A stretch of 64,000 nt of DNA from Rhodospirillaceae bacterium MC! (GCA_002632265.1 NQOV01000014.1:1-64000), one strand, 5' to 3'; positions 8,950 to 18,519 are shown, counted from the stretch's first letter. Numbers and translations are program-made. The notes: generated by a model not told the origin, from the sequence alone.

Positions 8950-10491
8950 TTAAGATTCGCTCTCTTCATAGCGTGGGAAAATCCCGCTTGGTGCTGGCAA
9001 TTCGATACCTGCTTGTAGGGCGTATGTTTCACTGGCATTTTCTATCATGCGATTTTGTGGTGGAATGCTTAAAAGATCAAGCATTTTTTCGATAGATTCT
9101 GGCATGAAAGGTTGTAATAATATGGCCACACAACGAATGTTTTCCATAAGAGCATACAAAATAGATTCCATGGCTCTCGGATCTTCTTTCTTTAACTTCC
9201 AAGGAGCTTTAGCGTCTATCCACGAGTTTGCCGAGCGGATAACTTTCCATATTTCTTCTAAAGCGTTATCGAAAGATAAAATTTCCATATGTTTGCGTAC
9301 TTTATCTACAACATCATAGCCGATGTTCATTTGCTTTTTGTGTTCTGCCAACAAAGCCACCGCAGGAACGCAAGCCCCGCAATTTTTATTGATCATGGAA
9401 AGGACACGTTGTGCCAAGTTTCCAAGATCGTTAGCCAATTCAGCATTGGCACGCATTACCATACGATCATGAGAGTAATCGCCATCGCTACCGAAAGGAA
9501 TTTCACGCATAAGGAAATATCTCACTTGATCCAAGCCATATTTATCAATTAGATCAAGGGGATTAATGGCGTTTCCTTTGGATTTGGAAATTTTCTGCCC
9601 TTCGTTTGTCCACCAACCATGAGCAAAGATACATTTTGGCAAAGGTAGATCGGCCGCTAGCAAAAACGCCGGCCAGTATACGGCATGAAAGCGGACGATA
9701 TCCTTACCCACCACATGGAAATTAGCGGGCCAATACTTCTTATATTTATCTGTTTGTTCAGGATATCCCAAAGCGGTCATATAGTTAGATAAGGCCTCGA
9801 TCCATACATACATCACATGTTTATCATCATTTGGCACAGGCACACCCCAATTAAATGAGGTTCTCGAGATAGAAAGATCTAGCAATCCACCTTTTACAAA
9901 GGAAATCACTTCATTACGGCGAGATTTAGGCATAATAAAGTTAGGATTAGCCTCATAGAACTTCAATAATGGCTCTGTGAATTCCGAAAGCTTAAAGAAA
10001 TAGCTTTCTTCTTCCATCCAAGTTACTTCCGAACCTGATGGGGCAATTTTTGTCCCGTCTGGCTTGGTTGTGATCTCATCTTCGGTTACGAAAGCTTCGT
10101 CTGATATGGCGTACCAACCTGCGTACTTATCTTTGTAGATAAAGCCCTTTTCTTCTAAGCGTATCCATAAAGCTTGAGCCCCTTTTTTGTGGCGATCTTC
10201 GGTTGTTCTGATGAAGTCGTTATGACTAAAATTCATGGTTTTTGCCAGATCTTGGAAGTTAGCGGAAAAGTGATCTGTTAATTCTTGCGGTGTCATTCCT
10301 TTTGCTTCTGCTGATTTGGCGATCTTTTGACCGTATTCATCTGTTCCAGTTAGAAAATGAGAATCATAACCATCTAAACGCTTGAAACGAGAAAGAACAT
10401 CACAAGCCAACGAGGTATAAGCATGCCCAATATGTGGTTTATCGTTCACGTAATAAATTGGTGTAGTAACGTAAAAAGTATTATTCGACAT
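8950..10491 (-). CDS. metG: methionyl-tRNA synthetase
   Basis: Class I aminoacyl-tRNA synthetase that charges tRNA-Met. The 513-aa protein has the HIGH motif at 20-23 (PHIGHAYTS), the KMSKS equivalent KISKS at 300-304, and the binding segment FAHGWWT just before it. The zinc-knuckle cysteine pairs of E. coli MetG are absent around residues 125-160, so it belongs to the shorter zinc-free type common in alphaproteobacteria, and it lacks the C-terminal dimerisation domain. It is 66 bp downstream of holB and starts the classic holB-metG-tatD run. Confidence 0.96.
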   Translation of the reverse strand: MSNNTFYVTTPIYYVNDKPHIGHAYTSLACDVLSRFKRLDGYDSHFLTGTDEYGQKIAKSAEAKGMTPQELTDHFSANFQDLAKTMNFSHNDFIRTTEDRHKKGAQALWIRLEEKGFIYKDKYAGWYAISDEAFVTEDEITTKPDGTKIAPSGSEVTWMEEESYFFKLSEFTEPLLKFYEANPNFIMPKSRRNEVISFVKGGLLDLSISRTSFNWGVPVPNDDKHVMYVWIEALSNYMTALGYPEQTDKYKKYWPANFHVVGKDIVRFHAVYWPAFLLAADLPLPKCIFAHGWWTNEGQKISKSKGNAINPLDLIDKYGLDQVRYFLMREIPFGSDGDYSHDRMVMRANAELANDLGNLAQRVLSMINKNCGACVPAVALLAEHKKQMNIGYDVVDKVRKHMEILSFDNALEEIWKVIRSANSWIDAKAPWKLKKEDPRAMESILYALMENIRCVAILLQPFMPESIEKMLDLLSIPPQNRMIENASETYALQAGIELPAPSGIFPRYEESES

Positions 10492-10557
10492 GATGATATG
10501 ATCCTTATATGTTTTTATTAAATGTGTTTGTATTAAAATAACTTTTCAAAAGAATTG

Positions 10558-11643
10558 TTAAGTAAATAATTTAGCTATCACGGTATAATATACATGTAAT
10601 GGAGTCGCAAACCCCCCACGTAATTTATAGATGTTCTCTGTTATATTATTGTTTAATTCTAACCAACTTTTAGGAGTATGTAAAGATAAAAGTTTATCAT
10701 ACAACAAACTTAAGGATTTATCCACATCGCTAATAGCTTGATTTTCGCCAATATTATACTTGATAGCAAGAAGAACAATCCATTGAATTAATTCCATAAA
10801 TATAGTAATTCGAATCTTTGAAAGCTCTTTAGGTTCGTCCTTTTTAGGGGGTTTAAATAGGGGTAAATTCTTTATTATTTCATCGTGATTTAATTCAGGT
10901 AATTTTTCTATGAGATTACGCAATAATAACCAAATGGCTAAGCCATTATTTTCTAGAAAATTAACCGCCTTACCAATATTCCCACAAGAAAAATGAATGA
11001 CAATTTGTAAATCTTCATCGCTTAGATCAGGATACAAACCTTTAATATATTCTTTTACTTTATCATTCTCATTGGGATAAGTATTTAACAGTTGACATCT
11101 AGAAGATATGGTCGAAAGTAATTGCTTAGGATTTTCCGACAATAAAAAGAATACCGTTTTCGCTGGCGGTTCTTCCAAGTTCTTAAGTAGGGCATTTTGT
11201 GCTGATGTGTTCATACGCCAGGCCTCATCGATAATCACAAAACGCCACGCCCCATTCTCCACCTTAGTTTTTAAAAATGGGATGACACCTGCGATGTTTT
11301 TTTGCTTATTGCCTTTGATATCATCCATGAGAATTTGCCCGCTGGCCATTTCTTCTCTCGCTTTAATGTGAAGAATGTTAAAATTATTCCCATGAGATAT
11401 TTGTCTAAAAATCGGATGATGTACATTCTCCAACACATCATCATCGAAATCCGCCATGACATAACGAATAAAACGATAAATCAAAGTTTCTTTCCCAACT
11501 CCCTTTGAGCCAGTAATAAGCCAAGCATGATGAAATTTATCAGTATTATAACTGGATATTAATTTATCCCATGCCTGCCCATGCCCTATCAACAAAGGAT
11601 TACTTTTCGGATCTAATATTTTATTTTCTATCTCATCGTTCAT
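10558..11643 (-). CDS. holB: DNA polymerase III subunit delta'
   Basis: Clamp-loader subunit (361 aa). It has the AAA fold with a P-loop-like GSKGVGKE at 45-52, the segment NALLKNLEEPP near 154-164, and SSRCQ, the equivalent of the SRC motif. Together with metG and tatD downstream this fits the alphaproteobacterial order. The thymidylate kinase gene that often precedes holB is not here: a GNAT gene on the other strand takes its place. Confidence 0.88.
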   Translation of the reverse strand: MNDEIENKILDPKSNPLLIGHGQAWDKLISSYNTDKFHHAWLITGSKGVGKETLIYRFIRYVMADFDDDVLENVHHPIFRQISHGNNFNILHIKAREEMASGQILMDDIKGNKQKNIAGVIPFLKTKVENGAWRFVIIDEAWRMNTSAQNALLKNLEEPPAKTVFFLLSENPKQLLSTISSRCQLLNTYPNENDKVKEYIKGLYPDLSDEDLQIVIHFSCGNIGKAVNFLENNGLAIWLLLRNLIEKLPELNHDEIIKNLPLFKPPKKDEPKELSKIRITIFMELIQWIVLLAIKYNIGENQAISDVDKSLSLLYDKLLSLHTPKSWLELNNNITENIYKLRGGFATPLHVYYTVIAKLFT

Positions 11644-11821
11644 AATTTATCATTCATACTTCATACATAATTTAGATTTTTAGTTGCTGATCATAATATG
11701 CTAACAGTATATCACTTAATAAGAATTTTTAAAAGATATTTTTTCACACATATTTTTTACAGTAAAAATATTAACTGGATTCTTTCTTTTAACCATGTTA
11801 TGATATTTATCAATCGCAATT

Positions 11822-11881
11822 AAAATCATCTGTAAAATTACCTATAAAATTATCTGTAAAATCATCTGGAAAATCGCCCAT
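11822..11881 (+). repeat. 12-bp tandem repeat leading into the GNAT start codon
   Basis: Five consecutive 12-bp units of the form AAAATCATCTGT run from 11822 to 11881, the last overlapping the start ATG at 11880. No good Shine-Dalgarno sequence is seen in it. Changes in unit number would alter the leader of the downstream gene. Confidence 0.6.
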
Positions 11882-12404
11882 GCAAACCCCTACTTTAACA
11901 ACAACCAATCATATTATTCGCCCATTTCAAGAACAAGATCTAGAAATTTTTACCAGATATCGAGCCGATAAAAACATTGCACAATATCAAGGCTGGTCAG
12001 ATTACACCTATGAAAAAGCTCTAGAATTTTTTGCGAATATGGATTATAGCACCTTTGCAAAAATAAATACTTGGTATCAATTTGCCATAACAACAAAAAA
12101 TACCGATACCATACAAGGCGATATGGCGATACATTTCACAAGCGATAATAGTATAATAGAGATAGGATACACCATAGCTCCAGAAAATCAAGGTAAAGGT
12201 ATGGCGTTCGAATGCGTATCTGCTTTAATAGATTACGCCTTTAAGGAACTCAACATTAATCAAATACTAGCTTATACAGATGTGAAAAATCAACCGTCCT
12301 ACAAACTTCTTGAAAAGTTAAACTTCACACAAGATAAAAGCCATCCCAAAAACATCAATGCAGATTATGAAGAATACAAATACATTCTAAACAAAACTCT
12401 ATAA
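11880..12404 (+). CDS. GNAT family N-acetyltransferase, RimJ/RimL-like
   Basis: A 174-aa acetyl-CoA-dependent acetyltransferase. The acetyl-CoA pyrophosphate loop is NQGKGM at 103-108 after the strand IEIGYTIAPE, followed by the helix ECVSALIDYAF and the motif NQPSYKLLEKLNF, typical of the Acetyltransf_3 branch that modifies ribosomal proteins or small molecules. The substrate cannot be assigned. It is divergent from holB and convergent with the amidase gene 50 bp away. The leader consists of 12-bp repeats with only a weak ribosome-binding site. Confidence 0.83.
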   Translation: MQTPTLTTTNHIIRPFQEQDLEIFTRYRADKNIAQYQGWSDYTYEKALEFFANMDYSTFAKINTWYQFAITTKNTDTIQGDMAIHFTSDNSIIEIGYTIAPENQGKGMAFECVSALIDYAFKELNINQILAYTDVKNQPSYKLLEKLNFTQDKSHPKNINADYEEYKYILNKTL

Positions 12405-12411
12405 TATCCTT

Positions 12412-12432
12412 AGAATATTTTTATAATATTCT
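12412..12432. terminator. short bidirectional AT stem-loop between GNAT and amidase genes
   Basis: AGAATATT (12412-12419) pairs with AATATTCT (12425-12432) in the 50-bp gap between two convergent genes, in T/A-rich sequence. It could end both transcripts, but the stem is short and purely AT except for one pair. Confidence 0.35.
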
Positions 12433-12453
12433 TAGAATATCCCTATAAAGATC

Positions 12454-13743
12454 TTATTTCCCTAGGGCTGTATGATTTTTGCTGTAGAACAATTTAATGG
12501 CGTTCACTACTGCTATGGCTCTTTTTTGTCTGCCCAGTGCAGCCCTTAGGTCTTTGGCGTCGTAGTGATTACTTAGATATCCCATTTCAATTAGTACCGA
12601 CGGCACATCTTGAGCTTTTAGTACGGCAAAGTTGGCTTGCTCGTACGATCTTGTTTTCAAGCGGATCTTATGGCTTTTGAATTGACTTTGGATCATGGAT
12701 GCAAATTGTTGCGAAAAGGACATCATTTTACGTTGAGTTAGATCGAACATGATACCGCCCACATGCTTACCATAATCTTTAATATTAACGCCACCGCCCA
12801 CAAGATCGGCATTATCTTCCTTGTCCATTAGTCGGCGAACATTTCTTGATAGCACTTGATTTTTACCACGTTGTCCTAAGGAAAATATGGTTGCTCCACG
12901 TGCGTTATGATTGGATGCAGCATCACAATGGAAAGAGATAAATAAATCCGAATGGGCATTATGATTTATGGAAATACGCTTAACTAAAGGAATGAAGTAA
13001 TCCTTACTACGTGTTATTCTTGGAGTAAATCTATGATCTTTGGCTAGCAGAGTGTAAACTCTTTTGGCAATATCTAGATTCACATTCTTTTCCCATAAAC
13101 TACGGTATATGGTGCTGATTGTCCCTGAATCGATACCACCATGGCCAGGATCTAACATAACCACAAATTTTTTAGCTTTTACAGTTTTAGTTCTAGAATG
13201 GCTGGTTTTAGAATGGCTAGTTTTAGAATGTGTTACGCTTTTTTTAATATGTCTAACCACATGATGAGTGGTTGTTTTCTTTGCTGTTTTTGTGCTAGGA
13301 ATTTTATTAGTAACATATTTTGATTTAGATGTATGAATGAGATCAACCACAACTCGCCAATGTTTGGTTTTACTAAAGCGTGATTTAGGATCTAAATAAA
13401 AGGGGTGCTTTAAATGGGCGGGAGCTTTTAATTCTGCCACTAATCTAACGGTAGTATGATTTAACACACCGAAAGTTATTTTTTTCACATTACTTATCTT
13501 GGTAGTGATTTGCGATAGATTTTTCGACCAAGTAGTCCTTGGAAGATCGATAACAACCCTATAGGGTTTTGAAAGCATATATATTTTCGTTTTGTATTTG
13601 CTACTCATTTCAATCACGATACGATCATATGTTTTATGCCCTGCGGCACGAATGGAATATACATGAGCATTGGCGTTATGTAGATATCCACAAAAAAATA
13701 TTGTCATATTAATGAATAAAAAGAACAGGAATTTTTTATACAT
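12454..13743 (-). CDS. N-acetylmuramoyl-L-alanine amidase with AMIN domain (AmiC-like)
   Basis: Periplasmic zinc amidase (429 aa) that cleaves the peptide from glycan strands in peptidoglycan, acting in daughter-cell separation. It has a signal peptide (1-26, ending NANA), an AMIN targeting domain (about 28-136), and a Ser/Thr/His/Lys-rich linker (138-190) with a short HSKTS repeat. The Amidase_3 domain follows: LDPGHGG with zinc His 201, WEKN with Glu 218, SFHCDAA with His 272, and VLIEMGYLSN with the catalytic Glu. It is divergent from rne across a 416-bp gap, an arrangement seen in many alphaproteobacteria. Confidence 0.93.
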   Translation of the reverse strand: MYKKFLFFLFINMTIFFCGYLHNANAHVYSIRAAGHKTYDRIVIEMSSKYKTKIYMLSKPYRVVIDLPRTTWSKNLSQITTKISNVKKITFGVLNHTTVRLVAELKAPAHLKHPFYLDPKSRFSKTKHWRVVVDLIHTSKSKYVTNKIPSTKTAKKTTTHHVVRHIKKSVTHSKTSHSKTSHSRTKTVKAKKFVVMLDPGHGGIDSGTISTIYRSLWEKNVNLDIAKRVYTLLAKDHRFTPRITRSKDYFIPLVKRISINHNAHSDLFISFHCDAASNHNARGATIFSLGQRGKNQVLSRNVRRLMDKEDNADLVGGGVNIKDYGKHVGGIMFDLTQRKMMSFSQQFASMIQSQFKSHKIRLKTRSYEQANFAVLKAQDVPSVLIEMGYLSNHYDAKDLRAALGRQKRAIAVVNAIKLFYSKNHTALGK

Positions 13744-14159
13744 AGAAATATTTATCCCAGCGTGATTTCGAATTTGTTATATATATAATTATTTTACACA
13801 AAATAACTATAACCTACCTTACATTACATATATAATATCAAGTAAAAATGTATAAAAAGTTAATATCAGAAAAAACAACTTGATTTATGTAAAAAAAAAT
13901 TATATGATAGATAATACATATGTTGACCGTGTTTCAATTTAAGTTAAATTCTACTTAAGTTAATTTTAATTAAATATAGTACATATGAATCAAAATGCAC
14001 AAGCTAATGGAAATATTTTTTCGTTAGTTAATAAAAAAACCTATACTTTAAATAATTAAACATTGATCTAGATGTTACAAGATGTAAGATATAAAGAAAA
14101 TTAAGATCATTGAGAAGAATGTAAAGTAAAGCACTTAAATAAATGTTAGGAGTCATAAC
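13744..14159. promoter_or_regulatory. 416-bp divergent region, rne leader and amidase promoter
   Basis: No gene is seen between the amidase and rne starts. The length leaves room for a long rne leader. In E. coli, rne mRNA is autoregulated through its 5' UTR, and the same is possible here. Repeated TTAAGTTAA-like words occur at about 13938-13965. A good AGGAG sits before the rne ATG. No promoter is assigned with confidence. Confidence 0.45.
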
Positions 14160-16916
14160 ATGGCCATAAAACGTATGCTCATTGATACAACACAAGAAGA
14201 AGAAACCCGTGTTGTTATCATGAATGGCGATACATTAGATGTTATTGAATACGATAATGAACGCAACAAACAAACAAAAGGCAATATTTACCTAGGTAGA
14301 ATAAGCAGAATCGAACCATCTCTACAAGCGGTATTCGTTGATTATGGTGCTAATAGACACGGATTTCTATCCTTTTCCGAAGTCCACCCCGATTATTATT
14401 TGCTTTCAAATAAAGAAAGAGAGCGTTTAAATGATCTTATCTTGCAAAATCACACAACCGAAACCGATGAAGAAGGCAACATATTACCTAAAAAGCCACT
14501 TCATCCTTCAAGCGTGTATGATATCTATAACGCTCTTAAGCCGAACCAACCATTAATTGTCCAAGTGGTAAAAGAAGAGCGTGGAAATAAGGGGGCGGCC
14601 CTAACTACGATCATTTCAATTTCTGGAAGATACTGTGTGTTTATGCCAAATACTCACAATAATTCAGGAGTATCAAGAAAGATCACAAACAACCAAGATC
14701 GCCAACGTATTCGTGAGATCTTAGATAGTATGGAATTACCCTTTGGTGTTTCTACAATCATCAGAACCGCAGGGGAAGAGCGTTCTAAGTTGGAAATCAT
14801 GCGAGATATGAAATATCTTGTAAAATTATGGGCTACCATATGCGAAGATTCTAAAAAGAAAAAACAAATCGGCTTAATCTACGAAGAAGCCAACCTAATA
14901 AGAAGAGCCATTCGAGATCTCTATACTCGAGACATCGAAGAAATCTTAGTGGAGGGGGAAAAGGGTTTCGAACAAGCTAGAAACTTCATGAAAGTTATCA
15001 CGCCATCCCATTCAAAAAAGATCTTAGAATATAAAAATGAATCTCTGCCTTTATTTCATCGCTATCAGGTGGAACGCCAATTAAGTGCCATTGCTGATCC
15101 CATTGTCCAGTTGCCGTCAGGTGGTTCGATCGTCATATCGCCTACAGAGGCCTTAGTGGCCATTGATGTAAATAGCGGACGAGCTACCAAAGCAAACTCT
15201 GTCGAAGAAACAGCCTTGCAAACTAACTTGGAGGCCACCCATGAAATTATGCGACAATTACAACTTAAGAATTTAGCAGGTCTTATCGTGATCGATTTCA
15301 TTGATATGTTGAATCCTAACAATCAAAAAGTAATCGAACAGACAGTAAAAAAACTCATCAAAGAAGATAATGCTAAAATCCAATCGAGTAAAATTTCACG
15401 TTTTGGTTTATTGGAATTATCTCGCCAACGTTTACGCCCGTCTATTTTTGAAACTCATAGTGAAATCTGCCCGCATTGTAGTGGTACGGGTTATATGCGT
15501 TCCACTTCTTCATCTTCTTTACACATTATCAGAGCCATAGAAGAAGAAGCAATTCGTGGCATATCGCAACATTTACGAGTATCAGCATCACAAGAGGCCG
15601 TATTATATATTCTCAATGAAAAGCGTTCTTATATTGCCGATATGGAAGAAACATTCAATATCACAATCCATTTAGATATTGATAGTACAAAAAAACTTGA
15701 TGAATATACTTTCGATCGTCAAGATAGCAATGAATCCGATAGTACTGACAATAACGAACATCCAACGAATACTTTCAAAGCTCAAAACTATTTAGATAAT
15801 AATCCCAGTACTAACGCTAGTAAACAGATCAAATCCTTTAAGGAAAAGAATATCAAATATGGCTCGAAAAAATATAACTCATCAGATAGCTATTCCCATG
15901 TGAATCAAGCAAAAGAACTGCCCAATAATTATTCTAATAATTCATTTGTATCTTCTACAGATCAACAAACTAGCTTAAGAAAGGGAAGAAAAAAGCCTGA
16001 TTATCATTCTTCAGATAGTAGCAATACCAATCCTAGTACTCACAGCACAACAAATACAGATCATAAGGAAACAACACACGCTCCCACTCCCACCGCAACC
16101 GCAACCGCTAATCCAGCCATAGAAAAGACAGATTTCACGAAGAAAGATAGCATTTCCGTATCGGAAAAAAATGTTATTAATGAGATAATGAAATCCCTAA
16201 CAGGTGCGGACAAAAATACTCAAACATCGACCAGTATATCAAGTGATGATCTTCCTAAGAGTGATTTTTCATCATCTAATACGACCTTTGGCAATAAAAA
16301 CTTTAACAATAAGAACTCCTTTAAAAGCGATTTATTCAAAGATGACGGAACTAAAGATGAATTAAGTATCAGCAATGACAATCATATAAATGAAGACATT
16401 AGCAATCTTAAAGATAGCACAAAAGATACAAATACTATAGAAAGTGCAAGCGTTACAGAGCCTCCGAAGAGTGAAACTATTACAGAGACTAAAAAGAGTG
16501 CTAGCATTACAGAGAATGAATCTTCTCTTACAATAAAAAAAGTACGTCCAAAGAAGATCACTCCGTCAAAAAAATCCATTAAGGTTATAAACATAGAAGA
16601 AAGCGAGAAACTCTCGACTAGTGAAAAACCAACGGATGAAAAACCAACAAGCGAACCACTATCGCCATTAAAAGTAAAAACTCGCCCAGGTAAAATCTCA
16701 AGCACTAGCATATCAAGTACTAAAAAAGAGCCAACTGGCGATCTGCAACAGGATACAACAGACGCTCAACCTCTAATAAAAACCAAGATATCACGCCCAA
16801 AGAAAATCACTAAACCAACAACAGCAATAACACCGACACCGACATCGTCAACAAATACAACAACAGCAGAAGACAGCACTGCAGACAATAAAGAAGAAAG
16901 CAAAGGAACAGAATAA
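14160..16916 (+). CDS. rne: ribonuclease E/G family endoribonuclease
   Basis: Main endoribonuclease of mRNA decay and rRNA/tRNA processing. In the 918-aa protein, an S1 RNA-binding domain lies at about 37-150 and the catalytic DNase I-like domain carries the magnesium residues in AIDVNSG (Asp 336) and VIDFIDM (Asp 379). The zinc-link CPHC is at 437-440. Residues from about 530 to 918 are low complexity (Ser/Thr/Asn/Lys), the expected disordered scaffold for degradosome partners. It has no obvious conserved partner motif and keeps only short basic patches (such as VRPKK, RPKKIT). The stop overlaps the next start (TAATG), so rne and the Nudix gene are translationally coupled. Confidence 0.94.
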   Translation: MAIKRMLIDTTQEEETRVVIMNGDTLDVIEYDNERNKQTKGNIYLGRISRIEPSLQAVFVDYGANRHGFLSFSEVHPDYYLLSNKERERLNDLILQNHTTETDEEGNILPKKPLHPSSVYDIYNALKPNQPLIVQVVKEERGNKGAALTTIISISGRYCVFMPNTHNNSGVSRKITNNQDRQRIREILDSMELPFGVSTIIRTAGEERSKLEIMRDMKYLVKLWATICEDSKKKKQIGLIYEEANLIRRAIRDLYTRDIEEILVEGEKGFEQARNFMKVITPSHSKKILEYKNESLPLFHRYQVERQLSAIADPIVQLPSGGSIVISPTEALVAIDVNSGRATKANSVEETALQTNLEATHEIMRQLQLKNLAGLIVIDFIDMLNPNNQKVIEQTVKKLIKEDNAKIQSSKISRFGLLELSRQRLRPSIFETHSEICPHCSGTGYMRSTSSSSLHIIRAIEEEAIRGISQHLRVSASQEAVLYILNEKRSYIADMEETFNITIHLDIDSTKKLDEYTFDRQDSNESDSTDNNEHPTNTFKAQNYLDNNPSTNASKQIKSFKEKNIKYGSKKYNSSDSYSHVNQAKELPNNYSNNSFVSSTDQQTSLRKGRKKPDYHSSDSSNTNPSTHSTTNTDHKETTHAPTPTATATANPAIEKTDFTKKDSISVSEKNVINEIMKSLTGADKNTQTSTSISSDDLPKSDFSSSNTTFGNKNFNNKNSFKSDLFKDDGTKDELSISNDNHINEDISNLKDSTKDTNTIESASVTEPPKSETITETKKSASITENESSLTIKKVRPKKITPSKKSIKVINIEESEKLSTSEKPTDEKPTSEPLSPLKVKTRPGKISSTSISSTKKEPTGDLQQDTTDAQPLIKTKISRPKKITKPTTAITPTPTSSTNTTTAEDSTADNKEESKGTE

Positions 16917-17401
16917 TGGCTATAGTACAACCAGAAGAAACACCAGAAGATTATATATATAACTTTAATCTTTTTAAGATCAAACAAAATAAGCTAACTA
17001 ATTTTGTGGAAATCCAACAAAATAACTTCATATCTATTATGGTAAAACATAATGACAGTTGGATCTTAGTAGAACAAGAAAGATACGGAATTAAGGAAAA
17101 ATGTATTGAACCAATTTGTGGCGTTATCGACGACGGCGAAGACCCTAAAGACTGTGCTATCCGAGAAACCCAAGAAGAAAGCGGCCACATCATCCAAACC
17201 ATAACTCCCCACGGCTGGGCATATGTGAACCCTGGTATGAATAACAATAAAATGTACTACTTCACCGCCCAAACCGACGGCAACCCCGCCGGTCAGCAAA
17301 ACCTCGACGAAAACGAAGTCCTAGAAGTAATATACAGCAAAACAATCCCCCCATTCAACTCCGCCCTACTCCAAAAATACAATTTTATGGATCTAGCCTA
17401 A
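16916..17401 (+). CDS. NUDIX hydrolase (ADP-ribose pyrophosphatase-like)
   Basis: A 161-aa Nudix hydrolase with a full Nudix box at 69-91: G69, E75, R83-E84, E87-E88, G90 in the spacing GX5EX7REUXEEXGU. It splits nucleoside diphosphates linked to another group; the sequence ahead of the box (PICGVIDDGE) resembles ADP-sugar pyrophosphatases, though the substrate is inferred. It overlaps rne by one base and is followed by a clear terminator, so it ends the rne operon. Confidence 0.85.
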   Translation: MAIVQPEETPEDYIYNFNLFKIKQNKLTNFVEIQQNNFISIMVKHNDSWILVEQERYGIKEKCIEPICGVIDDGEDPKDCAIRETQEESGHIIQTITPHGWAYVNPGMNNNKMYYFTAQTDGNPAGQQNLDENEVLEVIYSKTIPPFNSALLQKYNFMDLA

Positions 17402-17413
17402 CCTAAGCCAAAC

Positions 17414-17451
17414 AAAAGCCCAACACTCTACCAAGCGTTAGGCTTTTTATT
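17414..17451 (+). terminator. intrinsic terminator of the rne-Nudix operon
   Basis: AAAAGCC and AAC (17414-17424) pair with GTT and GGCTTTT (17437-17447) around a 12-nt loop, with a T-rich run after the stem. It begins 12 bp after the Nudix stop. Confidence 0.7.
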
Positions 17452-17526
17452 TTTAATCCAAAATATTGTTATTCCAAGTTATATGTATTCAACTTCATTA
17501 AACGAACATATAAACTTTACTATTAC

Positions 17527-17757
17527 ATTTCTTACTATATGAAGCCATTTTGATATAATTTACAATAAGTATTTTTTATAGCATTATAACTTGAAACAAC
17601 AATATTTCGTAGGATGTGAATCTACTTTGATATGAATTACAATAAATATCTTTTGTAGCATTATAACTTGGAATGACAATATTTCTTACTATGTGAAGCC
17701 ATTTTGATGTAAATTACAATAAATATCTTTTGTAGTATTATAACTTGAAACAACAAT
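17527..17757 (+). repeat. three 77-bp direct repeats
   Basis: Units at 17527-17603, 17604-17680 and 17681-17757 are each exactly 77 bp. They start ATTTCKTA and end with TTATAACTTG-AAACAACAAT-type sequence. Units 1 and 3 are closer to each other than to unit 2 at several sites (for example GAAGCCATTTTGAT). A piece of the unit end lies inverted at about 17462-17482. No coding potential is seen. Confidence 0.85.
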
Positions 17758-17798
17758 AACAGAACATTATAACTAAAACTAGTTATTTTATACCTTAC

Positions 17799-17849
17799 TG
17801 ATTTTTGTTGTTGCTGGCCTAATATTTAGGCCAGCAACAACAAAAATCA
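17799..17849. repeat. perfect 24-bp hairpin with GCTGGCCTA core, copy P2
   Basis: Arms 17799-17822 and 17826-17849 are exact reverse complements around a 3-nt loop. The core matches P1 and P3, while the outer arm (TGATTTTTGTTGTT) differs and is matched by complementary changes on the other side. It lies beside the large 33-bp array. Confidence 0.87.
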
Positions 17850-17920
17850 ACTCAAATTCAAACAAATAGAATATAAAACACAATCACTTCCCCACACTTC
17901 AGTACATCCACCAAAAAAAT

Positions 17921-18415
17921 GCGACCACCTGTCAAGACACCCACCCAAAGACTGCGACCACCTGTCAAGACACCCACAAAAAAAATGCGACTGCCTGTCA
18001 AGATACCCACCCAAAGAGTGCGACCGTCTGCCAAAATATCCACCCAAAGAGTGCGACCGTCTGTCAAAATATCCACCCAAAGAATGCGACTGTATGTCAA
18101 GACATCCACCCAAAGAGTGCGACCGTCTGTCAAGATATCCACTCAAAAAATACGACCGTCTGTCAAAATATCCACCCAAAGAATGCGACTGTATGTCAAG
18201 ACATCCACCCAAAGAGTGCGACCGTCTGTCAAGAGATCCACCCAAAGAGTGCGACCGTCTGTCAAGAGATCCACCCAAAGAGTGCGACTGTATGTCAAGA
18301 TACCCACCCAAAGAGTGCGACCGCCTGTCAAGACATCCACCCAAAGAGTGCGACTGTATGTCAAGATACCCACCCAAAGAGTGCGACCACCTGTCAAGAT
18401 ATCCACCCAAAGAGT
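17921..18415 (-). repeat. tandem array of fifteen 33-bp units, locus 2
   Basis: Exactly fifteen 33-bp units (495 bp) run without spacers. On the plus strand each begins GCGAC and contains TGTCAA and CCACCCAAAG. On the minus strand each begins TCTTGACAGG or a close variant, the same unit as at 1633-1752. Differences cluster at a few positions (such as GCGACCGTC / GCGACTGTA / GCGACCACC) that are mixed among units. A worn partial unit flanks each end. In the array's own orientation the P2 hairpin follows after a spacer of about 70 bp, the same plan as locus 1. Confidence 0.9.
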
Positions 18416-18519
18416 GCGCGACTGTATGTTAGAAGTTCGGTGGGGGGTAGGGGGCTAGTTGGTTGTATTAATCCTAGTTAAGAGCGTGTATTAGCTCATT
18501 TTATCTAGTCTTAAGGATA

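Larger units (their letters stand above)
17402..18519. other. 1.1-kb gene-free convergent region, repeat locus 2
   Basis: This is the longest gap in the window. In order it holds a terminator, an inverted fragment of the 77-bp repeat (about 17462-17482), three 77-bp direct repeats, hairpin P2, a spacer, 15 tandem 33-bp units, and about 100 bp of unique sequence before the end of the peptide-binding protein gene. The open frames across the 33-bp array are a by-product of a repeat length divisible by three and are not called as genes. Confidence 0.8.

Noticed and set aside
13923-13950. Sigma-70 promoter for rne from TTGACC
   Set aside because: The -10 partner is poor and the spacing uncertain in this AT-rich region, so no promoter is called.
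17921-18415. CRISPR array
   Set aside because: Repeats are directly joined without spacers, units vary internally, and there are no cas genes in the window.
17847-18458. Open frames of about 180 residues on both strands over the 33-bp array (repeated 11-residue peptides)
   Set aside because: The unit length is divisible by three and has no stop in several frames, so multiple overlapping frames on both strands are open at once. There is no ribosome-binding site or signal, and the same unit at locus 1 varies in length (32 or 33 bp), which would break the frame.
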